Below are positions 1 through 10,500 of a DNA stretch of 64,000 bases, piece by piece. The notes below the pieces were generated by a model that searched no databases, was not told the origin of the DNA, and worked only from the letters and a program-made list of their open reading frames with translations. The stretch lies in assembly GCA_002105175.1 (NCBI GenBank), contig MCGE01000007.1:372001-436000 (forward strand), given 5' to 3'. The position numbers were made by a program, and so were the translations under genes. Every line of letters starts with the position of its first letter. Position 1 is the first letter of the stretch. Source of the DNA: Absidia repens. Taxonomy: Eukaryota > Mucoromycota > Mucoromycetes > Mucorales > Cunninghamellaceae.

Positions 1-614
1 GCGTTATCGGGCTTTTTTTTTCAGGGCGAACTATATCATTATCCAAAAAAAGCAGAGGCATGATATGATCTATCATATAGATATGATAAGATATGTATCG
101 TTCCATTGCTGCAGCTAAAAAAAAAAAAAAGAAAAAAAAAAAGAAACGTGGATACTTAAAGCAAAAGTAAAATAAAAATAAAAACCCGGTACTGTAACAC
201 ACTGATGGCAGTCGGGCCGAAAGAAAAAAAGGATTGTTTACACAAAATCTGCCTTAACTTTCGCATTGTGATGACTACCATTATTGTTTCCTTTCTCTCG
301 ATTCCATTTTCGAAATAAATCAGAATCAGACCGAAAAAACAGGGATGCCAGACAAGGTTTTGGATAGCTGGTGATTGAAATATAATGAAAACCAGGTAAC
401 AAAAAACCTTCTTTTTTTTTTTTTTTTTTTTTTGTGGTTTGAGGGGAGATATAAATATAAATACGGCTAATTTTTCAATTCACCCCTTTGGTAACTTTAA
501 TCTGGCAAATTAGACATTTAAAAGATAAGAAAGGTCGTCGTCGTTTTCGCTTTCTTTTGCTTTATTTTTATTTTTATTATTATTCTCTTCAACTTTCTTC
601 ATCCATTACCTGTC
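1..614. other. Upstream spacer with promoter of first gene
   Basis: No gene is visible here. The stretch is A/T-rich with an A-rich tract near 117-142 and a T run near 411-433. A TATA-like ATATAAATATAAATAC lies at about 449-464, roughly 150 bases before the ATG at 615, followed by a T/C-rich stretch before the start codon, as expected for a fungal Pol II promoter and 5' UTR. Confidence 0.5.
449..464 (+). promoter_or_regulatory. TATA-like element of the first gene
   Basis: The run ATATAAATATAAATAC is a good TATA-box match about 150 bases upstream of the ATG at 615 and just downstream of a poly-T tract. Placement fits a Pol II core promoter; no transcript data are available. Confidence 0.4.
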
Positions 615-1691
615 ATGAAATTCTTCTTTTTTAAAAAAAAGTCATTGGAACCTGCTAAGAAAAATGGGACTAGCGCTGATAGACAACAACAAAAAAGAAA
701 AACGATAGCTAATTTTAGTAACTCCGCCACGCACCACCCAATAACGGCGGCGTCGGCTCAGGGACAAAGTGGCAACAATAAAAGAACACATTCCCCTTCT
801 CATTCAATTTCCTCAGCATCAACTCAATCCAGCCTTCACACTGTACAGCATGCACAGAAAGAAGAAACGCGTGGCATTTTCCGTACATTGGAACCGGTTT
901 GGTCTTATTTACCTAATCAGCTCAATGATCAATGGGTCCCATTGGACAATGGCAACCAGCATGTGCTTGAATTGGCTTTTAATGCAAAACAACAATCTGA
1001 ATGCACCATCTCCCTGAATCACCATCCCCTCACCCCGACGAATGGAGCCCCTGCTGCTGTTTCTAAGACCAACGTTTATTTTTACTCGAACAAATCGACT
1101 CTTCCTGCAAATGCATCACCTAAAAAAAAACGTCGACCTGCTACACACTTCTTTACCCCATCATCATCGTCGTCTCCCTCTTTTACTAATCACCCGCAAC
1201 AAATGAAATCTTCCCCAAATTTGGCTGCCTATCAACAACCACATATAAAAATACCTAGTAACAGTCCTCTTCCCTCTATGCCATCGTCACCAACACCCCC
1301 TTCTATAAAGGATGGACTCTATTTGCATCAAAATCTTCGCCGCGCATTGGTTCCATACTGGTGGTTTGAACAAGACAATGAGCATGGTGGTAAAGGTATG
1401 TGCCGATTCGATCATAAAAACCAAGTCCGTCTAGAAGCCCTTTCCGAAGATCGATCTACTTTGACCTTGACCGATGCGTCCTTCCCTGTACCTTTCCAAA
1501 TCATCCTGGAGCACACCGACCGATCCTTAAGAGAAGAATGCTGTGGTTTTATGTACCTAAACACTTCTCTCGTCCCAGCTCCCTCTTCTATACATGCCCT
1601 TGATCCCTTTTTCCTTCCCAACAAAGATGCTGCTGTTGATGCTGATCTTCATCACAATGATATTTTGCTAAACAGACGTTGTTCCATTTGA
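615..1691 (+). CDS. Hypothetical protein with WWE-like repeats
   Basis: A single-exon 358-residue protein of unknown function. The N-terminus is basic and Ser/Thr/Gln-rich (residues 1-85) and probably disordered. Two short Trp-rich blocks follow the same pattern, a Trp pair, then a spacer, then a hydrophobic QV-LEL/QVRLEAL strand: one at about residues 94-121 (VWSYLPN...QWVPLDNG...LELAF) and one at about 243-276 (VPYWWFEQ...QVRLEAL). This resembles the WWE-like fold found at the N-terminus of DDHD phospholipases and related proteins. The middle (about 165-235) is Ser/Pro-rich with a KKKRRP basic patch that could be a nuclear localisation signal. No catalytic motif is seen. The start follows a T/C-rich leader and a TATA element, and AATAAATAAATAAAG lies about 100 bases after the stop. 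The reading frame is secure; the domain assignment is inference. Confidence 0.7.
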   Translation: MKFFFFKKKSLEPAKKNGTSADRQQQKRKTIANFSNSATHHPITAASAQGQSGNNKRTHSPSHSISSASTQSSLHTVQHAQKEETRGIFRTLEPVWSYLPNQLNDQWVPLDNGNQHVLELAFNAKQQSECTISLNHHPLTPTNGAPAAVSKTNVYFYSNKSTLPANASPKKKRRPATHFFTPSSSSSPSFTNHPQQMKSSPNLAAYQQPHIKIPSNSPLPSMPSSPTPPSIKDGLYLHQNLRRALVPYWWFEQDNEHGGKGMCRFDHKNQVRLEALSEDRSTLTLTDASFPVPFQIILEHTDRSLREECCGFMYLNTSLVPAPSSIHALDPFFLPNKDAAVDADLHHNDILLNRRCSI

Positions 1692-4600
1692 TTCATCATC
1701 ACCCCCCTATTCCCCCACACACTTTCATATAATATATAATATAACGTTTAATTATATACAACTTTATTTTTCATGATAAAAAAAAAAATCTAAATAAATA
1801 AATAAAGTCCTGTAAACAATCATTATTCTAATCTGATCTAATCTAATTCCAACCAACAACAACCGTTGTTCTTGCCCAATGAGTGTGCTGGTTTTCCCGC
1901 TAATATCATTTGTCGAGCGTAAAGCAAGCATCTATACATAAAAATAGGAAGAAGAGGGAGAGGAGGAATATATCATTATCCTAACTTTCCTTCACCCATA
2001 TCTCATACTATCACGTTGGTTTGATTACCTTTATTGTCATTGGGACGTTGATATGATTTGATTTTTACTCGTTGTAGCGACCTACAAGATCGATCTACAG
2101 GACCTAACAATACAACAACAACAACAATAAAAAAAGGGGAGGGGAGTGATGAAATTGATTTTCATTGTTTTGGTCCCACTTGACATATACTTATCTCAAG
2201 ACCATGTTCATTTTAGGAAAACAACACTTCAAAGGCGGATGACAAATCTAAAGGAAAAAAAAAAGGAGTATTAGCAGTGAGCAATTCCTCGTATTTTTCC
2301 AAGTATGTATATCTTCCATATTACATTGTGTCGACGTGTTGAGAAGCCAACGTTATTATCATAGCATGCTTCTCAGAGTTCGGTGCTATCCAATGCCAAT
2401 TTAGGAACCTCCAATGATGTTGCTGATTTCGCTCTCCATGCTATCGTGCACCTTGGTCGACTTGTAGCGCAGGAATGCCTTGGGCTGTTGTTGTCTTGGA
2501 CGTCACATTCAGGTGCCAGTTTTAATAATTGATTGTACAAAAAAAAAGGTAAGTGAGAATCCCAAGTGCTATAAGTCAGCTAGAGTGTAGTGCATCATTC
2601 AATGACTTTTGCACCATTCTGGTGCTGAAGGTGAAAGAAGAAAAAAATCGACGAGGGAGGTCTGAAATAAAAAATCTCTGACCCAAAAAAAAATCATTTC
2701 ATATCCCGACCACGTGAAATATTTTTTATTTTCTCTCTCCCGCCTATTTTATTTTTTTGTCTCTCTCTCTTTCTTTTTTTTTTTTATTTTTTTTTTTCAT
2801 TCAATTTTTCTTCATCATTCAACTTCTGCGGGGTTATTTTGGACCTAGAATTGTATCAGGACTAGTTTAGAAGGGTTTTCAGCTCAGGGATTACAAGATG
2901 CATGGGGAAACCCTTTCATTTTGAATCTAGGATCTGAAGGCACCATTAGTTGGCTTTTGGAACCTTCATTGGCTTAGTTTAGTGCTAGCTTGTCCATAGT
3001 TTGTATCCACATCTCAATAAAATATGCCTCTTTTCATTTACTCCAATAAAAAAGTCCCATTAGTCTTTCTCATGTTCTTTACAAAGATCTCTTTTTTACA
3101 ACTATTGTTGCTTTTGATCCTTGTTGACTATTGCGTTGCGCTTCAATAAAACAGATACTTTTAGTCTTTGTCGTAGCATGTACAATATTTCAGCTCCTAT
3201 TTTACAGTTCTACCATTAGATTAGTGTTGATAGCTCTTTTAAATCTTATAGTAGTCTCCTACATTTTTGCTTCAAGAGATTCTTCCATTGAATCCAGAAT
3301 TACAATGAACACCGCGCCATTAGTTTTAGTATCTACTAATATGCTTCAATAAAGTACTCATTTTCATTATTTATCCTCTGACCCAATGTATAGTTTAAAA
3401 AAAGTCATTATTGTGGCTGCTATGTGGCACGCTACCAAATACTTGAAAATAGTTCACTCACTATGATTACTCCACAGGGCTGCAGAAACTGGCTGTTATT
3501 CTTATATTACTTATTATCAGAGAGAGCTATCTTCCAGCTCAATCAATCAGATATATGTCTCTAGGTCGTGCTGAATGCATAGCCATCACTATATTGGCAA
3601 TTTTTCACTACTTTCTTGTTTATCTATGGTTATTTGCTGTATCCCAGGAAGCCTAGTGACGGATTGGCAGTTTTAGTCCACGCAATAAAAAATGAGGATG
3701 TGTTCCCACACGATCATTCATATCAATCAATGTAGGTCATGCCACAAACTTAACACCCACCCCACTAGACTGAATATACTGTATATAGCGAACTCGTTCT
3801 TTTATCTTAATATTAACGAGTCGCCGCATTTTCCAAGATGTCGTAAAATCTAAAGGCGTACATCGAAAAAAAAGGCAATACATATATAGTGATAGAGAGA
3901 GATAATGCAGTATAGTTTATTGGGTGTATAAGAGGTTAAATTAAATAATATAAACTAAAGGGCAAGATTAGATGCAAAATGGCTAACTGTGAGTTTCTGT
4001 TGAGATAACCTTCAACCCGGGAGATGGAATAGATAGTGATTCATCATAAAACTAATCGACCTTCGATGACGAGCACAGAGTGTGGCAGCCATAGCTCCTA
4101 TTTTTAACATAAAATACCGTAATACGTTTGTCAGCTGGCGCAGTTCATTTCTTTTTCTTTTCAATGGAATTATCCTTGTAGGCTATCAGAAAATTCAACG
4201 TTTCCTTAGATTCAGCTATGATTTTAACCGAGGTAGGGATAACCGACAGTCACCGGGGGAGGGGATTTATAGATATCTTGATGTTCCGTCAACAAATACC
4301 TACACCTAACCCGACATAAGAATGGAGAAAAATATAGTACAAGTCAGTTTTCTTATTTACAATCCCATTATCCCTCTTACTTACTCAGCCAGTTTGACGG
4401 GAGTATTCCTAGACTTCAAAGTTGTTCTTGTCCAAACTTGGGGAAGAGATATGGGTGGGCCGCGTCGAATTATTTTTTTCTGATTCCCTATGGAAAGAGC
4501 CTGAGAATGATAAAAGTAAACTAATTTATCATATCACTACGCTTGCTTGACATCGCGTAAAAATATTAAGATTAAAATCGTTCAGAGCGGGTGTTTCGTG

Positions 4601-4797
4601 CTGTTATCGTTTCAGAGAAGACGAAAGAAAGAAAAAAGGCGTGATCCATTCGATTTTTATGCGGAAAGAGACCAAATAAAAATTCGAACCACTCTTGATT
4701 TTATTTTGAATGCCCGCTACAAAAATTTCAAAATGGGGGACGAGTCACCACCGCATTTTCTTCTTTTTTCTTCTCATTATTTTTATTCATACCAGCA
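1692..4797. other. Long intergenic spacer carrying repeat copy 1
   Basis: This 3.1 kb spacer lies between the first gene and the cyclophilin. It holds the 3' end of the first gene (AATAAA repeats near 1796-1806), a possible short minus-strand coding relic at 2401-2484, and repeat copy 1 at about 2690-3390. The rest (3400-4790) is A/T-rich with several short open frames that lack coding character, splice logic or family similarity. The last 60 bases before 4798 are the T/C-rich leader of the cyclophilin gene. Confidence 0.5.
2690..3390 (+). repeat. Dispersed non-coding repeat, copy 1
   Basis: One of four long copies in the window, with the others at about 6725-7390, 18310-18865 and 51000-51655. 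Order of shared blocks: a T-run and GGGAT/CCCGAC flank, CACGTG (2711-2716), a long C/T-rich tract, the 66-base core (2858-2923) with a hairpin, GTTGGCTTTTGGAA, then GTCCATAGTTTGTA and CAATAAAATATG near 2991-3025, and a second AATAAA block (near 3330-3375) preceded by TTAGTTTTAGTAT. The order is kept in all four long copies, so it is a defined element of about 650 bases and not random similarity. No protein is encoded. Termini, target-site duplications and the mobilisation mechanism are not clear from four copies. Confidence 0.85.
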
Positions 4798-5946
4798 ATG
4801 TCAGACAATCGCAATGTCATCTTCGAAACGTCGATGGGTCCTATTGAGATAGAGCTCTATTGGAAACACGCCCCAAAGTAAGTTAATAGGAAGTGTTTTT
4901 TTTTTTTGAAAATTCATATTGTATTGGTCTAACTGTACGATATTTTTGCTTTCATTCTAGTACTTGCAAGAATTTTTATGAACTGGTAAACCCTTCCTCC
5001 TCCGCCACCTTTCTACGATGCGATTGAAACGCTAACTTTAGGCATTGTATTTGAAATAGACAAAACGTGGCTACTATGATGGTATTAGCGTAAGTTAAAA
5101 ACAACACCAACGACAATCAAACATGTCTGGTTCGTTTTATAAAGACGCTCTTCTCACGCTTATTTTAATATGATTCTTGGTAGTTCCATCGCATCATCGC
5201 AGTAAGTTCAAAAACAATAGTTCCACTTAGAGCTATATATTCATCACTATTTATTTTTTTATTTGATAGGATTTCATGATTCAAGGAGGTGATCCAACTG
5301 GTACTGGTCGAGGCGGACAATCTATTTATGGGTAAGAATCGATTAGGATATACCATCTCCAAATTGCACCTATCAGGAAGTACTGACGCTTATGTGGAAC
5401 TCTTTTTGAATTGGTAGTGCCAAGTTTGCTGACGAAATTCACCCTGGGTTGAAACATACAGGCGCGGGAATTCTTAGTATGGCGAATTCAGGAAAGGACA
5501 CAAATGGATCACAGGTATGCTGTTGAGGAAACGCGTGCCGTTGGGTTGGCGAAGGAAGTCCACAATCCTATCAATGAAAAAAGGCGGGAAAAACCTAATA
5601 TTTTTGTTATTTTTAGTTCTTTATTACATTGGCACCTACTCCTTGGCTTGATGGTAAGACATAGCCTTTTTTTTTTTAGTCGTCTTTGCATTTATTCATG
5701 ATGGTCCTTCTTTTAATAATGATAGGAAAACACACAATTTTTGGACGAATTGCTGATGGAATGAACATTGTCAAACGAATGGGTTTAGTGGCCACAGATT
5801 CTCAAGATAGGTAAGACCGTTGAAGGCTGTCGCATTTTCTTTAACTTATGTTTGACTCACTTTTTTTATGCCCGTCCGTTTTAATTGATATCATCAAAAC
5901 TAGACCCAAGGATACTGTCAAGATTGTGCGTGGACGATTAGAATAG
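4798..5946 (+). CDS. PPIL1: PPIL1-type cyclophilin peptidyl-prolyl isomerase
   Basis: A 158-residue single-domain cyclophilin that catalyses cis-trans isomerisation of Xaa-Pro bonds. Nine exons: 4798-4877, 4961-4985, 5060-5089, 5184-5201, 5270-5331, 5418-5514, 5617-5653, 5726-5810, 5904-5946. All introns are GT-AG and the phases close exactly. The spliced protein begins [20 protein letters not shown] and reads through [28 protein letters not shown], the Gln/Asn-rich [21 protein letters not shown] and GKHTIFGR, so the catalytic Arg, Phe/Met/Gln and the cyclosporin-contacting Trp are present. The [14 protein letters not shown] signature matches PPIL1/Cyp1, the class bound to the spliceosome through SKIP/Prp45; that role is family knowledge. 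Nine exons, one only 18 bases long, is dense even for this window. A CAATAAATAAAT signal follows about 45 bases after the stop. Confidence 0.95.
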
Positions 5947-7783
5947 TATAGACATTAGATTAGATTAGTAGCATTTGGTTGTTTGATATCATCAATAAAT
6001 AAATTTACAAAATTCATATCATCATCACTCTTGTCAAGATATCACTTTTTGTTTTTTTGAGTGGAAATGGGATCAGTCATTATTTATTACTTTTTTTAAA
6101 AGAAATATATTAGAAGAAGAGAGAAGGAGCGGTTTGAGAAAAAAGTATATATGGGTCAAAAAAGAAAAGTGGAATGAGGGTAAAAAAAATAGACAAACAT
6201 ACCAGTACACTCTACCAAACGAAGATGTGCAACCGGTGTGGTGTCAATTGATATCATCTAAAAATATTATAGAATTCTTATGGTTTAATTCAGAAGGAAG
6301 TAACCTATGTTAGTTGGCGCGCTAGGAGTGACAAACAAAAAAAATTTACAGATACTTTACGTATGACTAATATGAATGGTAGAGTGGAAATACGGCCACG
6401 TTTCATAACATGTAACCTAGAAGCGTCAATCTGTCAGTATGCCTCAGGGTTGGGGAGCAAATAGTCATAAACGAGTTTGAAAGTGATCAAAATGCTCTAT
6501 GACAGCGGCTGCATCATTGCACGACTTAGATTCATTTATATGATTGGTCATATAATTGCATGGCTAACTTTCATAATAAGCGATTTAAGATTATTAACTA
6601 TATTCTGGGGCTTTGGGGGGAGGAGAAAGTAGTCATAGCGGGTGAACACGAGGGAAAGTGTTGGTACGACATTCACAAAACAGCTACAATAGCGACAATA
6701 TTTATTATCAGATGGGTCAGAGAATGGCTAATAAAATGGAATATTTTATTGATAGATACTAAAACTACAGACAAGGGGTTCATTGTAATTATGGATTCAA
6801 TGAAAGGATCTACTGGAAGAAGTAAGAGGGGGAGACTAATGTGAGATTTGAAGAATGTTCAACACTAATGTAATGGTACTATAGTAGAACGAGAGCTATT
6901 AAACTGTACATTATATGAGAAAGAACAAAAGTATCTGTTCATGAATCACAACAAGGAACAATACTAAACAAAAGGCGTGATCGTAGTCAGCAATAGATCT
7001 ATTTCACAAAGCATGACAAAGACTAATAGGACATTTTCATTGAAACAATTAAAAAAAGAGATATATTATATTCAGACGTAGATAAAAAACTACGGCTAAA
7101 CTAGTACTAAAATAAACTTATGAAGGCTCCAACAAGCCAACTGCTGGTGGTCAAAAGTCATGAATCCAAAATGAAAGGGTTTCCCCATGCATCTTGTAAT
7201 CCCTGTTCTGAAACCCCTTCTAAACTAGTCCTAACACTAATCTAAATCCAAACAAGATCCCATAGTGGTCACAATGAAGAAAAAAAAAAAAGAAGAAGAT
7301 TCGGAGAAGGAGAAAGAAAAAAAAGGGCTGAAAAAAAAATAAGTAAATAAAACCTCCCACGTGGGCGGGATTTAAAATGCATTTTTAGTCTTCCACGAGT
7401 CGAATTCCTCTTCCCTCAGTCAACACCAACCAACTTCAAATACTCAAGGCGTTGTTTTCTTATAACAAAACCCAACCATGTATTCTTGTTCCTTTTATCC
7501 TTTGCTATTATATTGCATTGTGTGATTAAACATTTCATTACCAAGTAAAAACAATACAGTATCCTAAGCATTTTCCGTGCACCATATCATCATTTTTCTA
7601 TATACCATTTTTTTTTTTTTTTGATAATAAATTGATTATTCTTTATTGATTTGTATACAAGAAATATAAAATACGGGATGGGTGAAGAGAGACAGAATAG
7701 AGTATAAAATAAATGGTAAAGGAATGGAGATAAGAAATAAATAAATAAAAAAAACCAAGACTACTATTGCTAATCTACTATTA
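5947..7783. other. Intergenic spacer carrying repeat copy 2
   Basis: The spacer joins the 3' ends of two convergent genes (cyclophilin on plus, aspartic protease on minus). It contains poly-A signals for both, an unremarkable A/T-rich part to about 6700, and repeat copy 2 in reverse orientation at about 6725-7390. An open frame at 6560-6844 runs into the repeat and has no coding character. Confidence 0.5.
6725..7390 (-). repeat. Dispersed non-coding repeat, copy 2
   Basis: Reverse-orientation copy of the family described at 2690-3390. CACGTG lies at 7358-7363 inside the palindrome CCCACGTGGG and next to GGGCGGGATTT. The 66-base core is at 7167-7232 and differs from copy 1 by only a few bases. 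The blocks GCTCCAACAAGCCAAC, the AATAAAC-side block near 7100-7120, and GATACTAAAACTA (6758-6770, the reverse complement of the TAGTTTTAGTAT block) follow in the expected order, with AATATTTTATTGA at about 6739-6751 marking the far end. The copy sits between two convergent genes. Confidence 0.85.
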
Positions 7784-9175
7784 CTACGAAGAGGCCGCCT
7801 TGGCATTACCAACCGAAGGAGAGAAGCCCAAACGGTGTTCTCCAAAATCAAAGACAGAGACAAAGTTGCGGAGCCACAGGTTACCCAAAGTAAACACGTT
7901 CTTGGTTTTGGAAGGGACAAAGAACAAGACGCATTGATCAGGACCCGTTTTGCCAATTAAGCGGGAGACAGGTACAGACATAGGGAAGGAGCTGCTACTA
8001 TCACTATCATCATCTTTGTCATGAGATTTGCCTTCTTGGGGGAACATGACGCTCAGCACTGGTTCATCATCACTATCGTGTTTGTGTTTCATCAAACCAC
8101 AGTCCACAGTATAACTTGATCCATCCCATTTCGCTGTGCCTTTGGATACCACGTCGGCCAGTTGGTTGGAAAAGTCTTCAGGAAGATACATAAAGTTGGA
8201 GCCGGTGTCGATCAAAAAGTGAGTAGGGCTGGAAAAGTGGAAGTTTGTATTGGTGCCATTGTTGAATTGGAAGCCGTTGACGGATGCCATCCAGTGAGAG
8301 TAATCGCCATCGTTTCGCTTGACCACCGAGGTGTATTGAATCACATCCTTGCGTTTGTCGTCATCGATGGCTCCAAAAGTCACTTGGCCAATCCATTCAG
8401 AGTCGGACGCCGTGGTCGATCCAGGTCCCATGGTCAGACTAAAAAGAGGCGCAGGGATCAGCTTTTCTTTCCACAGGCTCATCGCAAACGGCTGGTAGGT
8501 CTTGTCATGCTTTTGTGCCATCAAGGTGCCTTCAGGGAATCCCGCTGCAAAAATGCCATCAATCAAATTGCCGTCATTGCCATCATCGTCGCTTTTGTGG
8601 GGTTTTTGTTGCGCAATGGGACCTTTGTTGTTATCCATCTTGACCAAGGTCTGAGAAGGGATTGCCAGAGACACTTGGTCACCTACTTGAAATCGATCCA
8701 CAAAGTAATGACCCGTCGCCGAGCCAATGCCGTACGTTATGTTGACAGCTTGTTTTTCCCCTTGATAGGTGGTGGATTGACTTGGATCGTATTGGCGCCC
8801 CGAAAGACAGCCCTTGTCCTTGGTGCATTTGGTCGACGGCACCCACGTATCCGAACTGCCGGTATCAAACAAGAGCAAAAATTCCTGAGGAGGCTGTCCA
8901 ACCTTGACTTTTATGCCGTACTGATAGAGATCAATGTCGTTCAACAAGGGCGCAGCGCCATTGGATGTCAGAGCAAGGTCATCGAGCGAATTCAAAAAGT
9001 CGTCTCTTTTGCTGTAAACGTGATCATTGGACTTGCTAGTGTTGATTCGACGAAGAGGGAAGCGAAGAGGTGCTGGTGCTGGTGTTGGTGGTGAAGGAGT
9101 TGGAGCGGCAGTGGTGGTAGTCACACCAAGCAGGGTTAAAGCTGAAAGTAAAAGTACGCTTGATTGAATATGCAT
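7784..9175 (-). CDS. Secreted pepsin-type aspartic protease (family A1)
   Basis: A single-exon 463-residue preproprotein. I start at the Met at 9175 because it opens directly onto a signal peptide (MHIQSSVLLLSALTLLGV, then TTTTAAPTP); the frame also has a Met 10 codons upstream at 9205, inside a poly-A tract that would add only Phe-rich residues. A Pro-rich propeptide leads to a KR site near residue 57 (YSKRDDFL). Both catalytic motifs are present: LFDTGSSDTWVPS and FLIDTGSNFMYLP. The flap Tyr lies in NITYGIGSATGHYF and the C-terminal lobe ends with LGNLWLRNFVSVFDFGEHRLGF. Asp/Ser/His-rich insertions (KPHKSDDDGNDGN and KHKHDSDDEP with EGKSHDKDDDSDSSSS) are unusual loops for the family. A TATA run is at 9321-9339. 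Related fungal enzymes digest extracellular protein; no GPI signal is seen at the short AKAASS tail. Confidence 0.93.
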   Translation of the reverse strand: MHIQSSVLLLSALTLLGVTTTTAAPTPSPPTPAPAPLRFPLRRINTSKSNDHVYSKRDDFLNSLDDLALTSNGAAPLLNDIDLYQYGIKVKVGQPPQEFLLLFDTGSSDTWVPSTKCTKDKGCLSGRQYDPSQSTTYQGEKQAVNITYGIGSATGHYFVDRFQVGDQVSLAIPSQTLVKMDNNKGPIAQQKPHKSDDDGNDGNLIDGIFAAGFPEGTLMAQKHDKTYQPFAMSLWKEKLIPAPLFSLTMGPGSTTASDSEWIGQVTFGAIDDDKRKDVIQYTSVVKRNDGDYSHWMASVNGFQFNNGTNTNFHFSSPTHFLIDTGSNFMYLPEDFSNQLADVVSKGTAKWDGSSYTVDCGLMKHKHDSDDEPVLSVMFPQEGKSHDKDDDSDSSSSFPMSVPVSRLIGKTGPDQCVLFFVPSKTKNVFTLGNLWLRNFVSVFDFGEHRLGFSPSVGNAKAASS

Positions 9176-9320
9176 CGTACTAAAAAAAAAAAAAAGGAAT
9201 GTCAAGGGAAGGGAAGGGGGCCGCTGTATGGGTTATTCGAAGTATGGAAGGATAAAGATGGTGATGGAGTTATTCGCTAAGAAGAAAAAGAGAAATAAGA
9301 CGAAAGAAAGGGGATAAATG

Positions 9321-9339
9321 AATATATATATATATATAG
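9321..9339 (-). promoter_or_regulatory. TATA run of the aspartic protease gene
   Basis: An alternating AT tract about 150 bases upstream of the chosen protease start. It is the only TATA-like element near this gene, but simple AT repeats are common in this window. Confidence 0.4.
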
Positions 9340-10354
9340 CTAAATTTTAAAAGTCGCAGAGGCACTAAAAAAAAAAAGCTACCTAAACGGTGTAACTAAA
9401 TCTTTTTTGTCAGGAAGGCAATGAATCTGACTATTCTTTCCCCTCACTTTTTGCACCACTCTATCTTTTTACTGCTATTTCTACCATCGTATATACTACA
9501 ACTAAATAAAATAAATAACAGGCATATGATTTATGCTGTATCTTATTTTTTGATAATGAAATATGGATAATCAGCAATACATAGATGGATTGATCTCCCT
9601 CCTTTTCGGGTTTTAAAAATAGCATCAAATCAATACATCCAATATTAAAACTAGTACAGAGAGGCTTTTAACCATGAAAAGCAATTCACCAGGCCGCTGT
9701 TGCTTTGAAACCCCTATTTTTTCTCATCAATATCATTATCGCTATTATAACCCATCTTGAGTCTATCATAAACTTTGAATAGGTTACAACGTTCTTTTTT
9801 TTTTTTTTTTTTTTCTTTCATAACGAGTCTAGGTCAAGGCAGTCTTTTTTTATTTTTTCCAGCATAAAGTGAAGCGTGGAAGTACGGTGCAGTAGCACAT
9901 AACTCGTCGAGGGTAAAATAAACCACCACAAAGTAAAAATTAATATGACTCCTTGCCGTTCCCTTTTCATATCCCATATGACATTTTCATTCTGAAAACT
10001 GATCGGCCATTATTCTCGCCCGATTCCATTCAATGAATCCCCGCTCATGTGCAGATCTTTTAGCAGTGAAGTTGATAAAATATCCATTGTTATCCTACAT
10101 CCATACATCAATGTTTCCTCTTGTACATACATACTATCTGTATGTCTACAAACATAGACACGTTCCCAGATAGATATAATAAGCAAGAGGTACCCAGTCG
10201 TAGTTTTTTTTACGCCGGCGCACGCCTATTTTTCCCTACTTCTCCCACCCCATACAGTACATATTCATTAGACTGAGTACGGCGACCCAACCCATTTTGA
10301 TTTTTGAATTATGAAAAAGAGTAATGGCAAAAAAAAAAAAAAAAAAAAAAAAGA

Positions 10355-10500
10355 CACATTTTATTCACATACAGATAAAACGATGACAAACTAACACTAA
10401 ACTAAGATAGTTCCATGACACTACACTACTCTCTAAGATGAGACTAACCATTTGGCAGCCCCAATTCACAAACTCAAAATGATAAGTCTCCATGATGTTT
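10355..10500 (-). repeat. Decayed partial copy of the dispersed repeat
   Basis: Read on the minus strand this stretch carries CTTAGTTTAGTGTTAGTTTG, then ATCTGTATGTGAATAAAATG, matching the mid-element block of the repeat family (CTTAGTTTAGTGCTAGCTTG...CAATAAAATATG in copy 1). The core side (TCAAAATGATAAG...CCATGAT...) is only weakly recognisable. It stops at a long A/T run. It is best read as an old, degraded copy. Confidence 0.6.

Noticed and set aside
3131..4309. Open frames at 3131-3352 and 4082-4309
   Set aside because: Short, A/T-rich, no splice logic or family match; the first lies inside repeat copy 1.
4547..4852. Frame of 101 codons before and over the cyclophilin start
   Set aside because: Overlaps cyclophilin exon 1 in another frame; the correct reading opens at 4798 with MSDNRN and family motifs.
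8162..9094. 310-residue frame on the plus strand
   Set aside because: Antisense of the aspartic protease; no family match and composition set by the coding strand.
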